DNA of 64,000 nt from Modestobacter sp. VKM Ac-2984 (lineage in GTDB: Bacteria > Actinomycetota > Actinomycetes > Mycobacteriales > Geodermatophilaceae): contig NZ_JAPVBJ010000003.1 of the NCBI RefSeq assembly GCF_026967985.1, positions 62,001-126,000 of the forward strand, written 5' to 3'. This document shows, in pieces, positions 1 to 10,366 of the stretch. Position 1 is the first letter of the stretch; every line of letters starts with the position of its first letter. The notes below the pieces were generated by a model that was not told the DNA's origin, made no database searches, and saw nothing but the letters and a program-made list of their open reading frames with translations. The position numbers and the translations under genes were made by a program.

Positions 1-699
1 CGCGGCGTCGGCCGGGGCGAGGCGCGGCGGATCGCCGCGGAGCTGCTGCGCAACGTGGGCATCGTCGACGCCGAGCGGGTGCTGGGGAGCTACCCGCACC
101 AGCTCTCCGGCGGCATGGCCCAGCGCGTGTGCATCGCGCTGGCGCTCACCGGTGAGCCGGACCTGCTGATCGCCGACGAGCCGACGACCGCGCTGGACGT
201 CACCGTGCAGGCGGAGATCCTCACCCTGCTGCGGGCGCTGGTCCAGGACACCGGGCTGTCGGTGGTGGTCGTCAGCCACGACCTCGGGGTCGTCGCCGAC
301 ATCTGCGACGACGTGGCCGTGATGTACGCCGGCGCGGTGGTCGAGTCCGGCACCACGGCCGCCGTCCTCGACGCGCCGGAGCACCCGTACACCCAGGCGC
401 TGCTGGCGGCGAACCCGCACGTGCCCGACGGCGTCGCGGTGCCGGTGCGGCTGGCGTCGATCCCCGGGACGGTGCCCCCGCCCGGCTCATGGCCGGCCGG
501 CTGCCGGTTCGCCACCCGCTGCCAGTTCGCCCAGGACCAGTGCCGGTCCCCGTTCCCGGCCCGGCCTGCCCACGCCACCGGCTCGGTGCTCTGCGTCCGG
601 GCCGACGAGCTCGCCGACGCCCACGTCAGCTGGGACGCCGACCACGTCGGTGCGGCGCAGGCCCCCGCCACCACCCCGACCGCAGGAGCGTCCCGATGA
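1..699 (+). CDS. Oligopeptide/oligosaccharide ABC transporter ATPase, OppD/DppD type (5' partial)
   Basis: The reading frame is open from the first base, so the start and the Walker A loop lie upstream of the window. What remains shows the ABC signature (LSGGMAQR, near nt 100), Walker B ([12 protein letters not shown]) and the H-loop (VVSHDLG). These are followed by the C-terminal OppD/DppD extension with the [14 protein letters not shown] cysteine cluster. Family knowledge: one of two cytoplasmic ATPases of a peptide/nickel/oligosaccharide importer. It overlaps the next ATPase gene by 4 bases (ATGA) and stands directly upstream of rhamnosidases, so an oligosaccharide or glycoside is the likelier cargo than a peptide. 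That substrate is inferred from context only; permease and binding-protein genes would lie further upstream. Confidence 0.93.
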   Translation, partial: RGVGRGEARRIAAELLRNVGIVDAERVLGSYPHQLSGGMAQRVCIALALTGEPDLLIADEPTTALDVTVQAEILTLLRALVQDTGLSVVVVSHDLGVVADICDDVAVMYAGAVVESGTTAAVLDAPEHPYTQALLAANPHVPDGVAVPVRLASIPGTVPPPGSWPAGCRFATRCQFAQDQCRSPFPARPAHATGSVLCVRADELADAHVSWDADHVGAAQAPATTPTAGASR

Positions 700-1718
700 C
701 CGCGCTGGCCGACCCCACCCGCGAGGTCCACCCGGGCGAGCAGGCACCCGCACTCCGGGTCCGCGACCTGGTCGTCCGCTACGGCTCGGGTCGCCGGGCG
801 CGCAGCACCCCGCCGGCGGTGGACGGCGTCAGCTTCGACATCGCGCCCGGGGAGACGCTCGGCCTGGTCGGGGAGTCCGGGTCGGGCAAGTCCACGATCG
901 GCAAGGCGGTCCTGGGCCTGCAGCGACCGACCGCCGGCACGGTCGAGGTGGCCGGGCAGGACGTCACCGCCATGTCGCTCAAGCAGCGCAGCCGCCAGGT
1001 GGCGGACCTGCGGGTGGTCTTCCAGGACCCGTACTCCTCGCTGAACCCCGCCCGCACCATCGGCCAGACCCTGGTCGAGCCGCTGCGGCTGATGGGCGTG
1101 ACCGGCGCCGAGGCGCTGGCCCGGGCCCGGTCCGGGCTGGAGTCCGTGGGCCTCCCGGCCGAGGCCGTGGACCGTCGCCCGGCGCAGTTCTCCGGGGGCC
1201 AGCGGCAGCGCATCGCCATCGCCCGGGCGCTGGTCTGCGACCCCAAGGTGGTCGTGCTGGACGAGCCGGTGTCCGCCCTGGACCTGTCCACCCAGGCGCA
1301 GGTGCTCAACCTGCTGGCCGACCTCCGCGACCAGCGCGGGCTGTCCTTCCTCTTCATCGCCCACGACCTGGGCGTGGTGCGCTTCCTGTCCCAGCGCACC
1401 GTCGTCCTCTACCGCGGCCAGGTCATGGAGACCGGCCCGGCCGAGCAGGTGGCCCAACAGCCCCGGCACCCGTACACCCTGGCGCTGACCGCGGCGGCTC
1501 CGGTGCCGCGCCCCGCCGAGCAGGCCGCGCGTCGTGCGGCCCGGGAGGCCGCCGGCTTCGGCACCGCGGGCGCCGCCTCCCCGTCGGTCACCGGCTGCCC
1601 CTTCGTGCCGCGCTGCCCGTTCTCCACCGACGTCTGTGTGGAGCAGCGGCCGCCGCTCCGGCTGCTCGACGGCTCGCTCACCGCCTGCCACCACGCCGAG
1701 CGGGTCCCCAGGCCGTGA
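696..1718 (+). CDS. Oligopeptide/oligosaccharide ABC transporter ATPase, OppF/DppF type
   Basis: A complete 340-residue ATPase. Visible motifs in order are Walker A (GESGSGKST), the Q-loop region ([12 protein letters not shown]), signature (FSGGQRQR), Walker B ([12 protein letters not shown]) and H-loop (FIAHDLGVV), then the oligopeptide-transporter C-terminal region ([14 protein letters not shown]). The ATG start at 696 overlaps the preceding ATPase stop as ATGA, so the pair is translationally coupled and should form a heterodimer driving one importer. Its TGA overlaps the GTG of the first rhamnosidase gene, which ties transport to glycoside hydrolysis in one transcript. Cargo is inferred, not shown: rhamnose-containing oligosaccharides or flavonoid glycosides are the best guess. 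Confidence 0.95.
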   Translation: MTALADPTREVHPGEQAPALRVRDLVVRYGSGRRARSTPPAVDGVSFDIAPGETLGLVGESGSGKSTIGKAVLGLQRPTAGTVEVAGQDVTAMSLKQRSRQVADLRVVFQDPYSSLNPARTIGQTLVEPLRLMGVTGAEALARARSGLESVGLPAEAVDRRPAQFSGGQRQRIAIARALVCDPKVVVLDEPVSALDLSTQAQVLNLLADLRDQRGLSFLFIAHDLGVVRFLSQRTVVLYRGQVMETGPAEQVAQQPRHPYTLALTAAAPVPRPAEQAARRAAREAAGFGTAGAASPSVTGCPFVPRCPFSTDVCVEQRPPLRLLDGSLTACHHAERVPRP

Positions 1719-4372
1719 GGGAGGACCCCCCTGCCCCCCACCACCTGCGGGTCGAGCACCTCGACCAGGCACTCGGCATCCGGAGCAGCACGCCGCGGCT
1801 GTCCTGGCAGCTGCCGGCCGGTGCCCGCGAGCAGCTGGCCGCCCGGATCACCACCGACACCGGCTGGGACACCGGCTGGGTGGAGCACGACCGGAGCCTG
1901 CTGGTGCCCTACGCCGGTCCGCCGCTGGGGTCGTGCCAGCGGGTGCAGTGGCGGGTGGCGGTCCGCACCGACCTCGGCGAGAGCCCCGCGTCGGAGCCGG
2001 CGTGGTTCGAGACCGGCCTGCTGTGGGCCGAGGACTGGCAGGCCGCGTGGGTCGAGCCGGGGGAGATGCCCGGTGGCCTGCCCGGGGAGCGGCCCGCCGC
2101 GCTGCTGCGGTACGAGTTCGACGTCGACCGGCCGGTCGTCGCCGCCCGGCTGCACGCCACCGCCCAGGGGCTGTACGAGGCGTTCCTCAACGGGCAGCGC
2201 GCCGGCGACGCCGAGCTGACCCCCGGCTTCACCCAGTACGACGTCCGGCTGCAGGTGCAGACGATCGACGTCACCGCCGCCGTCCGGCCCGGCCGCAACG
2301 CGCTGGCCGTGGTGCTGGCCGACGGCTGGTTCCGCGGCCAGATCGGCATCCTGCGCGCCGCCGACCAGTGGGGCGACCGGCTCGCGCTGCTCGCCCAGCT
2401 GCACCTGGTGCACGCCGACGGCAGCGTCACCGTCGTCGGCACCGGACCCGGCTGGCGCAGCGCCGCCGGGCACGTGGTGGCCGCCGACCTGATCGCCGGT
2501 GAGCGGGTCGACCTGCGCCGGCTGCCGCGGGGCTGGGACGTCCCGGGCTTCGACGACGCCGGCTGGGCGCCGGTGGGCGTCGTCCACCACGGCTACGCCG
2601 GCCTGGTCGACTCCCCGGCGCCGCCGGTGCGCCGGGTCGAGGAGCTCACCCCGGTGTCGGTCACCCGGCTGCCGAGCGGGGCGCACGTCGTCGACCTGGG
2701 ACAGAACGTCAACGGCTGGGTGCGGCTCACCGACCTGGGCCCGGCGAACACCACCCTCACGCTGACCCACGGCGAGTGGCTCGGCCCCGACGGCGACGTC
2801 ACCACCGACCACCTCCGACCGGCCGTGCCGTTCCTGCCGGAGCCGCTGCCGGCCGGCCAGGTCGACCAGGTGGTGTCCGCAGGGGTGCCGGGCGAGGTCT
2901 TCGAACCGCGGCGGACGACGCACGGCTTCCGGTACGTGCGCATCGAGGGGCACCCCGGTGAGCTGACCGCCGACGACGTCCGCGGCGTCGTCGTGCACAC
3001 CGACCTGCGCCGCACCGGCTGGTTCTCCTGCAGCGACGAGCGGGTTGATCGCTTCCACGAGGCCGCCGTCTGGAGCCTGCGCGGCAACGTCTGCGACGTC
3101 CCCACCGACTGCCCGCACCGGGAGCGCGCCGGCTGGACCGGGGACTGGCAGCTCTACGTGCCCACCGCTGCGTTCCTCTACGACGTCGCCGGGTTCTCCA
3201 CCAAGTGGCTGCGCGACGTCGCCGCCGACCAGTGGCCCGACGGCACGATCGCCAACATCAGCCCGTCCTCCCGCAGCGAGGGGCGGGAGGGCCCGGTCGC
3301 GGCGATGAACGGCTCGGCCGGCTGGGGCGACGCCGCGGTCATCGTGCCCTGGGAGCTGTACCGCGCCTACGGCGACGACCAGGTGCTCGCCGAGCTGTGG
3401 CCGATGATGGTCGGCTGGCTGGACCGGGTGGAACGGATGGCCCGCGAGCACCGGCACCCGGCCCGGGTCGCGCGCCGGCCGGACCCCGCGCCGCACGAGC
3501 GGTTCCTCTGGGACACCGGCTTCCACTGGGGCGAGTGGCTGGTGCCGGGGGAGGACATCGGAGACTTCGGCGCCTTCGCCGCGGCTGACAAGAGCGAGGT
3601 GGCGACGGCGTACTACGCGCACAGCGCCGGCTTGCTGAGCCGGATCGCGGCGGTCCTCGGCCGGACGGCGGACGCCGACCGCTACGCCGGGCTGGCCGCC
3701 GAGGTGCGCGCCGCCTGGCAGGCGGAGTACCTGGACTCCGAGGGGCGGCTGGTGCCCGACACCCAGGCCGACCACGTGCGCGCGCTCGCCTTCGACCTCG
3801 TCCCTGAGGAGCTGCGGCCCGCCGTCGCCGAGCGGCTGGTCGAGCTGGTCCGCAAGGCCGACACCCACCTCGGCACCGGGTTCCTGGCCACCCCGTACCT
3901 GCTGCCGGTGCTCGCCGACGCCGGGCACCTCGACGTCGCCTACGAGCTGCTGCTCTCCGACACCGAGCCGTCCTGGCTGACCATGGTCGACCGCGGCGCG
4001 ACCACCGTCTGGGAACGCTGGGACGGCGTGGACGCCGACGGGGTGCCGCACGAGTCGCTCAACCACTACAGCAAGGGCGCGGTCGTCTCCTTCCTGCACC
4101 GGTACACCGCCGGCATCGAGCTGATCGAGCCCGCCTACCGCCGGTTCCGGGTGCAGCCGCGCCCGGGTGGCGGCCTGACCAGCGCCGAGGCGGCGCACGA
4201 GTCGCCGTACGGCCGGATCGAGGTGGCGTGGCACGTCACGGACGGCGCGCTGCACCTGCGCGTCGCCGTCCCCGCCGGCACCGAGGCGACCGTCGTCCTG
4301 CCCGACGGCACCACGGCATCCGCCGGCCCCGGCGAGCACACGTCCACGACCACCTTGGAGCAGCCCGCATGA
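1715..4372 (+). CDS. GH78 alpha-L-rhamnosidase (first copy)
   Basis: 885 residues, starting at GTG 1715, which overlaps the upstream stop (GTGA). The order of parts is the N-terminal rhamnosidase beta-domains, the (alpha/alpha)6 catalytic barrel and a C-terminal beta-sandwich. The GH78 catalytic signature is present: [13 protein letters not shown] (general acid candidate Glu470) and TTVWERWDG (general base candidate Glu767). It removes terminal alpha-L-rhamnose from plant glycosides or rhamnogalacturonan oligomers. No signal peptide is visible, so it should act in the cytoplasm on imported substrate. It is followed by a second, divergent GH78 gene with an ATGA overlap. The two copies share motifs but differ clearly in sequence and probably in linkage or aglycone preference, which the sequence does not settle. 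Confidence 0.94.
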   Translation: MREDPPAPHHLRVEHLDQALGIRSSTPRLSWQLPAGAREQLAARITTDTGWDTGWVEHDRSLLVPYAGPPLGSCQRVQWRVAVRTDLGESPASEPAWFETGLLWAEDWQAAWVEPGEMPGGLPGERPAALLRYEFDVDRPVVAARLHATAQGLYEAFLNGQRAGDAELTPGFTQYDVRLQVQTIDVTAAVRPGRNALAVVLADGWFRGQIGILRAADQWGDRLALLAQLHLVHADGSVTVVGTGPGWRSAAGHVVAADLIAGERVDLRRLPRGWDVPGFDDAGWAPVGVVHHGYAGLVDSPAPPVRRVEELTPVSVTRLPSGAHVVDLGQNVNGWVRLTDLGPANTTLTLTHGEWLGPDGDVTTDHLRPAVPFLPEPLPAGQVDQVVSAGVPGEVFEPRRTTHGFRYVRIEGHPGELTADDVRGVVVHTDLRRTGWFSCSDERVDRFHEAAVWSLRGNVCDVPTDCPHRERAGWTGDWQLYVPTAAFLYDVAGFSTKWLRDVAADQWPDGTIANISPSSRSEGREGPVAAMNGSAGWGDAAVIVPWELYRAYGDDQVLAELWPMMVGWLDRVERMAREHRHPARVARRPDPAPHERFLWDTGFHWGEWLVPGEDIGDFGAFAAADKSEVATAYYAHSAGLLSRIAAVLGRTADADRYAGLAAEVRAAWQAEYLDSEGRLVPDTQADHVRALAFDLVPEELRPAVAERLVELVRKADTHLGTGFLATPYLLPVLADAGHLDVAYELLLSDTEPSWLTMVDRGATTVWERWDGVDADGVPHESLNHYSKGAVVSFLHRYTAGIELIEPAYRRFRVQPRPGGGLTSAEAAHESPYGRIEVAWHVTDGALHLRVAVPAGTEATVVLPDGTTASAGPGEHTSTTTLEQPA

Positions 4373-7005
4373 GCGACCTGACCGTCACGCCCGTCACCGT
4401 CGAGCACCACCGCGAGCCGCTGGGCATCGGGGACACCCGGCCGCGGCTGTCCTGGGTGTCCCGGACCGACCTCGACGGCTGGCGGCAGGCCGCGTACGAG
4501 CTGGAGATCGCATCCGAAGACGGCCCGGTCTGGTCGTCGGGCCGGGTGGAGTCCGACGAGTCGGTGCTGGTGCCCTGGGGTGCCCCCGAGCTGACCAGCC
4601 GGGAACGGCGCGCGATCCGCGTGCGGGTGTGGGGCGCCGGTGCGAGCGAGCCGTCGGCGTGGAGCGAGGACACCGTCGTCGAGGCCGGCCTGCTGGCGCC
4701 GGCCGACTGGACCGCGACGCTGGTCCAGCCGGTGCTGCCGGCCGGCTCCGGCGACGAGCCGGCCGCACTGCTGCGCCGGGAGTTCACCCTCGACCAGCCG
4801 GTGGCCCGGGCCCGGCTGTACGCCACCGCGCAGGGGGTCTACGAGGCCGAGTTGAACGGGTCGGTCGTCGGCGACCACGTGCTGGCGCCGGGCTGGACCA
4901 GCTACCACCACCGGCTGCGCTACCAGACCCACGACGTCACGGCGCTGCTGACCGAGGGCGCCAACGCACTCGGCGTGCACCTGGCCCAGGGCTGGTTCGC
5001 CGGCCCACTGGGCTTCACCGGGAAGCGGGCCTTCTACGGCGACCGGACCGGCGCTCTCGTCCAGCTCGAGGTCGAGCACCCCGACGGCAGCCGCACCGTC
5101 GTCACCAGCGACGGCTCCTGGCGGTCGGCGCCCAGCCCGCTCACCCGGGCCGGGCTCTACGCCGGCGAGACCCTCGACGCCCGCCGGGAGCTCCCCGGCT
5201 GGTCGCGGCCGGCCTTCGACGACGGCAGTTGGACGCCGGTGGAGACCGGGACGCTGGACGTCGCCACCCTCGTCGCCCCGACCGGGCCGCCGGTGCGCCG
5301 CACCGAGGTCCTGCCGGTGCGGGAGGTCAGCACCTCGCCGTCGGGGAGGACGCTGGTCGACTTCGGCCAGAACCTGGTCGGCCGCCTCCGTCTGACGCTG
5401 CCGGATGCACCGGCCGGCACCGAGGTCACCATCCGGCACGCCGAGGTGCTCGAGCACGGCGAGCTGGGCACCCGCCCGCTGCGCGGGGCCGACGCCACCG
5501 ACGTCGTCGTGCTGGACGGGCAGGGCCCCCGCACCTGGGAGCCGCGCTTCACCTTCCACGGCTTCCGGTACGCCGAGGTGAGTGGCTGGCCGGGTGAGCT
5601 GACCGCCGATGACCTCGAGGCCGTCGTCGTGCACACCGACCTGCGCCGCACCGGCACCTTCGAGTGCTCCGACCCGGACGTGACCCGGCTGCACGAGAAC
5701 GTCGTCTGGGGGATGCGTGGCAACTTCCTCGACGTCCCCACCGACTGCCCGCAGCGCGACGAGCGGCTGGGCTGGACCGGCGACCTCCAGGTCTTCGCGC
5801 CGTCCGCCTCCTTCCTCTACGACACCACCGGCATGCTCCGCTCCTGGCTGGCCGACCTCGCGGTCGAGCAGCAGGTGGACCACGACGGCATCGTCCCGAT
5901 GTACGTGCCGTTCCTGCCGCTGCTGCCGTTCCCGCAGCAGGCGGAGGTGGGCTGGGGCGACGCGGCCGTCGTCGTCCCGTGGGTGCTGTACCAGCGCACC
6001 GGGGACGCCGGTCTGCTCGCCGACCAGTGGGGCTCCATGACCGCCTGGATCGACGCCTTCGCCGCGCGGGCCGGGGCCGACCTGGACTTCCCCGAGGGCG
6101 GGTTCTCCTTCGGTGACTGGCTGGACTCCGCCGCGCCGCCGGACAACCCCGCCGCGGCGCGCACCCCGTGGCAGTGCGTCGCCACCGCCTACCTCGCCCG
6201 GTCGGCGCGCACGGTCGCGCAGGTCGCGGCGGTGCTGGGCCGGGACGGCACCCGGTTCGCCGATCTCGCCGAGCGGGCGGCGCAGCGGTTCCGCGCCGAG
6301 TACGTCTCCCCGAACGGCCGGGTCGCCTACCCGTCGCAGACGGCGTACGCCCTGGCCCTGGAGTTCGACCTGCTCACCGCCGACCAGCGGGCGCACGCCG
6401 GCCGGCTGCTGGCCGAGCAGGTGCTGAAGGACGGGTTCCACATCGCCAGCGGCTTCCTCGGCACGCCGCTGGTGACCGACGCGCTCACGAACGCCGGGGA
6501 GCTGGCCACCGCCTACGAGCTGCTGCTGCAGCGGCAAAGCCCGTCCTGGCTGTACCCGGTGACGATGGGCGCGACGACGATCTGGGAGCGCTGGGACTCG
6601 ATGCTCCCCGACGGGTCGATCAACCCCGGGGACATGACGTCGTTCAACCACTACGCGTTCGGGGCGGTGGCCGACTGGCTGCACCGCACCGTCGCCGGCC
6701 TCGCCCCGGCGGGGCCCGGCTACCGGCGGCTGCGGGTGGCGCCGCGGCCCGGCCCCGGCCTCACCTCCGCCGCCGCCACCCACGAGACGCCGTACGGGAC
6801 GGCGGCGGTCTCCTGGACCCTCGACGGCGCCGAGCTGACCCTGGAGCTCACCGTCCCGCCGAACACGACCGCCGAGGTGTCGCTGCCCGACGGCAGCGCA
6901 CCGGTCGAGGTGGCCGCCGGGCGGCACTGGTTCACCCGCACGGTCACCGTCCCGCCGCCGGTGGAGAAGCCCGCGCTGTTCTTCGACCCGGACGCCCACC
7001 AGTGA
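4369..7005 (+). CDS. GH78 alpha-L-rhamnosidase (second copy)
   Basis: 878 residues from ATG 4369, coupled to the first rhamnosidase by ATGA; CTTGGAG lies a few bases upstream as a weak ribosome site. The catalytic signature is the more canonical DCPQRDERLGWTGD (general acid candidate Glu465), and the base is in TTIWERWDS (Glu740). Domain order matches the family: N-terminal domain to about residue 110, the bacterial rhamnosidase N domain, the alpha/alpha barrel from about 410, and a C-terminal sandwich. No secretion signal is seen. Two GH78 enzymes in tandem suggest a substrate with two rhamnose linkages, such as a branched flavonoid or saponin glycoside or rhamnogalacturonan fragments. That is inference. 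Confidence 0.95.
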   Translation: MSDLTVTPVTVEHHREPLGIGDTRPRLSWVSRTDLDGWRQAAYELEIASEDGPVWSSGRVESDESVLVPWGAPELTSRERRAIRVRVWGAGASEPSAWSEDTVVEAGLLAPADWTATLVQPVLPAGSGDEPAALLRREFTLDQPVARARLYATAQGVYEAELNGSVVGDHVLAPGWTSYHHRLRYQTHDVTALLTEGANALGVHLAQGWFAGPLGFTGKRAFYGDRTGALVQLEVEHPDGSRTVVTSDGSWRSAPSPLTRAGLYAGETLDARRELPGWSRPAFDDGSWTPVETGTLDVATLVAPTGPPVRRTEVLPVREVSTSPSGRTLVDFGQNLVGRLRLTLPDAPAGTEVTIRHAEVLEHGELGTRPLRGADATDVVVLDGQGPRTWEPRFTFHGFRYAEVSGWPGELTADDLEAVVVHTDLRRTGTFECSDPDVTRLHENVVWGMRGNFLDVPTDCPQRDERLGWTGDLQVFAPSASFLYDTTGMLRSWLADLAVEQQVDHDGIVPMYVPFLPLLPFPQQAEVGWGDAAVVVPWVLYQRTGDAGLLADQWGSMTAWIDAFAARAGADLDFPEGGFSFGDWLDSAAPPDNPAAARTPWQCVATAYLARSARTVAQVAAVLGRDGTRFADLAERAAQRFRAEYVSPNGRVAYPSQTAYALALEFDLLTADQRAHAGRLLAEQVLKDGFHIASGFLGTPLVTDALTNAGELATAYELLLQRQSPSWLYPVTMGATTIWERWDSMLPDGSINPGDMTSFNHYAFGAVADWLHRTVAGLAPAGPGYRRLRVAPRPGPGLTSAAATHETPYGTAAVSWTLDGAELTLELTVPPNTTAEVSLPDGSAPVEVAAGRHWFTRTVTVPPPVEKPALFFDPDAHQ

Positions 7006-8513
7006 CGTCAGCGCCCGTGACCCCGGCGCCCGTCGTCCCCGGCTTCCACCCGGACCCCAGCGTCTGCCGGGTCGACGACACGTACTGGATGGTGCACTCG
7101 AGCTTCGAGTACGCCCCCGGCGTGCCGCTGTTCCGCTCGACCGACCTGGTGTCCTGGGAGCAGGTCGGGCACGTGCTGGCCCGCCCGTCGCAGCTGGACG
7201 TCTCGGCAGCTCCCGACTCGGGCGGCATCACCGCCTGCACGATCCGCCACCACGACGGCCGGTTCTGGATGATCACCACCAACCTGGCCGACGGTGGCTG
7301 GCAGACGCTGGTCACCGCCGAGGACCCGCTGGGTGAGTGGTCGGAGCCGGTCCGGATGGACGAGGTCCGCGGGATCGACCCGGACCTGGCCTGGGACGCC
7401 GACGGCACGCTGCTGGTCACCTACGCGGGCTTCGGCGCCGGCGGGCCGGCCGGGGTCGTGCAGCAGGCCGTCGACCCGGTCACCGGGTGGGCGCTGACCG
7501 AGCGGCGGCACGTGTGGCAGGGCACCGGAGGCCGGTTCCCGGAGGGCCCGCATCTGTACCGGGTCGGCGGGTACTGGTACCTGCTGATCGCCGAGGGCGG
7601 CACCGAGCGCGGCCACGCGGTGACCATCGCGCGTGGCCCGTCGCCGTCCGGGCCGTGGGAGGCCTGCCCGCACAACCCGCTGCTCACCCACCGGGGCGTC
7701 GAACACCCGGTGCAGAACACCGGGCACGCCGACCTGGTGCAGCGGCCCGACGGCAGCTGGGCGATCGTCTTCCACGGCGTCCGGCCGCGCGGGGCGAGCC
7801 CGCAGTTCCACGTCCTGGGTCGGGAGACCTTCGCCGCCGAGGTGGTGTGGGAGGACGGCTGGCCCCGGCTGGGGGAGTGGCTGACGCCGGCCGCCGGGCC
7901 GGCGGAGGTCGAGGAGCTGGCCGGCGCCGGGCTGCCGGTCTCCTGGGTGTCGCCGCGCCGGTTCCCCGGCGAGGTGCTCACCCGGGGCGAGGGCGGCTGG
8001 CGGCTCACCGCCGGGGCCGCCGACCCGGCCTCGGACGACGCCGCCTTCGCCGGCCGCCGGCAGGAGCACCTGTACTGCCGGGCCCGTGCGGTCGTGGCGG
8101 CGGACGGCGACGGCGTCGGTGGCCTGTCCGTGCGGATGGACCCCCGCCACCGCCTCGACCTCCAGGTCGCCGGGGACGTGGTGCGCGCGGTCGCGCAGGT
8201 CGGCCCGCTGCGGTCGCTGCTGGGTGAGGTCGCCGTCCCGGCCGGGGACGTCGCGCTGGAGGTCCGGGCCGTCCCGTCCGAGGGCCACTTCTCCTCGACC
8301 GCGCTCGGCCCGGACCAACTGGTCGCCGGGGTCGTGGACGCCGACGGCGGGTTCACCGAGCTCGGTCGGATCGACGGCCGCTACGTCTCCACCGAGGTGG
8401 CCGGTGGGATGACCGGCCGGATGCTCGGCGTCTGGTGCTCCTCCGGGTCGGTCGTCGTCCGCTCGTTCCGCTACGCCGGTGCCGACGACCCGGCCGCCGT
8501 CCCCACCGCCTGA
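7002..8513 (+). CDS. GH43-family glycosidase (beta-xylosidase / alpha-L-arabinofuranosidase type)
   Basis: 503 residues; GTG 7002 overlaps the rhamnosidase stop as GTGA. A second in-frame GTG lies at 7017. The five-bladed propeller signature of GH43 is clear: GFHPDPSVCRVDDTYW (base candidate Asp18), GIDPDLAWD (pKa modulator Asp126) and FPEGPHLY (acid candidate Glu181). The C-terminal part, roughly residues 300-503, looks like the beta-sandwich found in GH43 xylosidases. It should remove xylose or arabinose side residues from the same plant oligosaccharides handled by its neighbours. No signal peptide. The exact sugar cannot be told from these motifs. Confidence 0.9.
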   Translation: MTSAPVTPAPVVPGFHPDPSVCRVDDTYWMVHSSFEYAPGVPLFRSTDLVSWEQVGHVLARPSQLDVSAAPDSGGITACTIRHHDGRFWMITTNLADGGWQTLVTAEDPLGEWSEPVRMDEVRGIDPDLAWDADGTLLVTYAGFGAGGPAGVVQQAVDPVTGWALTERRHVWQGTGGRFPEGPHLYRVGGYWYLLIAEGGTERGHAVTIARGPSPSGPWEACPHNPLLTHRGVEHPVQNTGHADLVQRPDGSWAIVFHGVRPRGASPQFHVLGRETFAAEVVWEDGWPRLGEWLTPAAGPAEVEELAGAGLPVSWVSPRRFPGEVLTRGEGGWRLTAGAADPASDDAAFAGRRQEHLYCRARAVVAADGDGVGGLSVRMDPRHRLDLQVAGDVVRAVAQVGPLRSLLGEVAVPAGDVALEVRAVPSEGHFSSTALGPDQLVAGVVDADGGFTELGRIDGRYVSTEVAGGMTGRMLGVWCSSGSVVVRSFRYAGADDPAAVPTA

Positions 8514-8529
8514 CCCCTGGAGGAAGCAC

Positions 8530-9375
8530 GTGTCCCTGCGCATCACCGAGCGGTGCCGCGTCGTCGTCGACAACGACTGGGCCGGTGACCCCGACGGTCT
8601 GGTCGCCCTGGCCCACCACCTGCTCAGCGCCGCGAACCGGGTGGTGGCGGTGACCAGCTCGCACCTCAGCCCGCTGTTCGGCCCGCCCGAGGGCACGGCA
8701 GCCGCTGGCGCCCGGCGCGCGCGGGAGCTGGTCGAGCTGGTCGGCACCCAGCGGCCGGTGGTGGCCGCCGGGTGCGACGTGCCGATCGGCGGCGGTGACA
8801 CCTCGTCGGCGGCCGCGGACGCCATCGTCGCCGAGGCGCGGCGGGACGACGCGCTGCCGCTCGTCGTGGTCTGCGCGGGCCCGCTGACGAACGTGGCCCA
8901 GGCGCTGCGGCAGGCCCCGGACATCGCCGCCCGGTTGACCCTGATCTGGGTCGGTGGGGCGCTGGACGCCGACGCGTTCGAGTACAACCGGGACACCGAC
9001 GCCGAGGCCGCCCGCGAGGTGCAGGCCCGCGACGACCTGGCGATCTCGCAGTTCCCGCTGGAGACCTACCGGCGCTGCACGTACTCGGTGGCGGAGCTGG
9101 AGCAGGACGTGGGCGGCGCCGGGCGGCTGGGTGCCTGGCTGTGGCGGCAGTACGTCGAGCTGCCGATCCCCGACTTCGTGGAGCAGGGGGAGACCTGGCC
9201 GCTCGGCGACAGCCCGCCGGTCCTGGTCACCGCCCTCGACGACGTGGCCTGCACGTGGACGGAGTCCCCGGACCAGCCGGGACGCCGGGTGTGCACCGAC
9301 GTCGACCTCCGCCTGCTGGTCGCCGACCTGCTCGCCCGGCTGCGGCTGCACGAGCGCCGGAGCCGGGAGGCCTGA
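8530..9375 (+). CDS. Nucleoside hydrolase-like protein (first copy)
   Basis: 281 residues, GTG start at 8530 behind a good ribosome site (GGAGGA, 8518-8523). The N-terminus reads VVVDNDWAGDPDGLVALAHH, a variant of the DxDxGxDD calcium/ribose-binding motif of inosine-uridine nucleoside hydrolases. LVVVCAGPLTNVAQAL and LTLIWVGG are also typical of that fold. Family knowledge: these enzymes cleave N-ribosides, but the altered D-N-D-x-x-G-D-P-D motif and the location in a glycosidase operon point to another sugar substrate or a non-nucleoside role. A paralogue is encoded at 17616-18563. It ends 7 bases from the oppositely oriented SDR gene. Confidence 0.75.
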   Translation: MSLRITERCRVVVDNDWAGDPDGLVALAHHLLSAANRVVAVTSSHLSPLFGPPEGTAAAGARRARELVELVGTQRPVVAAGCDVPIGGGDTSSAAADAIVAEARRDDALPLVVVCAGPLTNVAQALRQAPDIAARLTLIWVGGALDADAFEYNRDTDAEAAREVQARDDLAISQFPLETYRRCTYSVAELEQDVGGAGRLGAWLWRQYVELPIPDFVEQGETWPLGDSPPVLVTALDDVACTWTESPDQPGRRVCTDVDLRLLVADLLARLRLHERRSREA

Positions 9376-9382
9376 GCACGGC

Positions 9383-10159
9383 TCAGAGGGTGGTCATGCC
9401 GCCGTCGACGGCGAAGGTGGCGCCGGTGGCGAACGCCGACTCGTCGCTGGCGAGGAACACCAGGACGCCCTCCGGGTCGCCGGTCGTGCCGGCGCGGCCC
9501 ATCGGGATCCGGCCGACGATCGCGGCCCGGGCCTCGGGGTCGGCGGTCAGGGTGCTGACCAGCCCGGTCTCGGTGTACGGCGGGACGACGGTGTTCACCC
9601 GGATGCCCCGGCGGGCGTAGGCGGCGGCGACCGTGCGGGCCAGCCCGTGCATGCCGGCCTTGGACGAGGCGTAGGCGGTGAACTCCGCTCCCTCGCCGCG
9701 GACGGCGGTGGGGCTGCCGGTGAACACGATCGAGCCGCCACCGACGCCCAGCATCCCGCGGACGGCGTGCTTCACGGTCAGGAACGCCCCGGTCAGGTTG
9801 ACCTCATGGGTGCGCCGCCAGACGTCGAGGTCCAGGTCGGCGACCTCGGCGTCCTGGCCGAACAGCTGCACCCCGGCGTTGACGACGACGACGTCGGGCA
9901 CCCACCCGTCCGCGGCGAGTGCGCCGAAGCCACCGGCGACGCTCTCCTCGTCGGTGACGTCCATCGGCACCGCGCGCCCACCCGACGCCGCGGCGGCCGC
10001 CTCGGCACCGCCGGCGTCGCGGTCGGCGTAGGCCACGCGCGCCCCCTCGGCGGCGAACCGGTCGGCCACCGCCCGCCCGATCCCCGCCGCGGCTCCGGTC
10101 ACCAACGCCGTCTTCCCTGCCAGTCGCCCGTCCACGTCAGCAGCCTGCCGCTGCGCCAC
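9383..10159 (-). CDS. Short-chain dehydrogenase/reductase (SDR)
   Basis: 258 residues from GTG 10159; a later GTG (VDGRLAGK) is an alternative start. It has the classical SDR features: TGAAAGIGRAVA nucleotide loop, NAG (VVNAGVQL), active-site Ser in the IVFTGS region, and the YxxxK pair in TAYASSKAGM, with PMGRAGTTGDPEGVLVFLASD near the end. It probably oxidises a sugar or sugar-derived alcohol, using NAD or NADP. It is convergent with the nucleoside-hydrolase-like gene and divergent from the GH2 gene, inside the sugar locus. Participation in L-rhamnose or arabinose catabolism is plausible but not demonstrable from sequence. Confidence 0.9.
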   Translation of the reverse strand: MAQRQAADVDGRLAGKTALVTGAAAGIGRAVADRFAAEGARVAYADRDAGGAEAAAAASGGRAVPMDVTDEESVAGGFGALAADGWVPDVVVVNAGVQLFGQDAEVADLDLDVWRRTHEVNLTGAFLTVKHAVRGMLGVGGGSIVFTGSPTAVRGEGAEFTAYASSKAGMHGLARTVAAAYARRGIRVNTVVPPYTETGLVSTLTADPEARAAIVGRIPMGRAGTTGDPEGVLVFLASDESAFATGATFAVDGGMTTL

Positions 10160-10249
10160 CCGGGCCGGGAGATCGCCTGCCGGTCAATGGGAAGGCGGTC
10201 CTCGGGGGCGACGGCGGTCACCGAGGATGGCGGCTGCGCGGGTCCCGGT

Positions 10250-10281
10250 GGCCATCCAGCAGACGGCGGATGGCCGGCCAT
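10250..10281. promoter_or_regulatory. Nested palindromes between divergent SDR and GH2 genes (candidate operator)
   Basis: GGCCATCC (10250-10257) and its inverse GGATGGCC (10268-10275) are 10 bases apart. They overlap a perfect 12-base palindrome ATGGCCGGCCAT (10270-10281). The site lies about 90 bases before the GH2 start and about 100 before the divergent SDR start, a suitable place for a sugar-responsive repressor. No regulator gene of the glycoside locus is inside the window. In high-GC DNA short palindromes also arise by chance, hence the modest confidence. Confidence 0.3.
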
Positions 10282-10366
10282 GTCGGGCCGCGCGTGAGCA
10301 TGGGGCGCTCCAGCCAGGACGCCATCCGTCGCGTGCTGACCTCGTTCCCCACTCGAGAGGGCAGCC

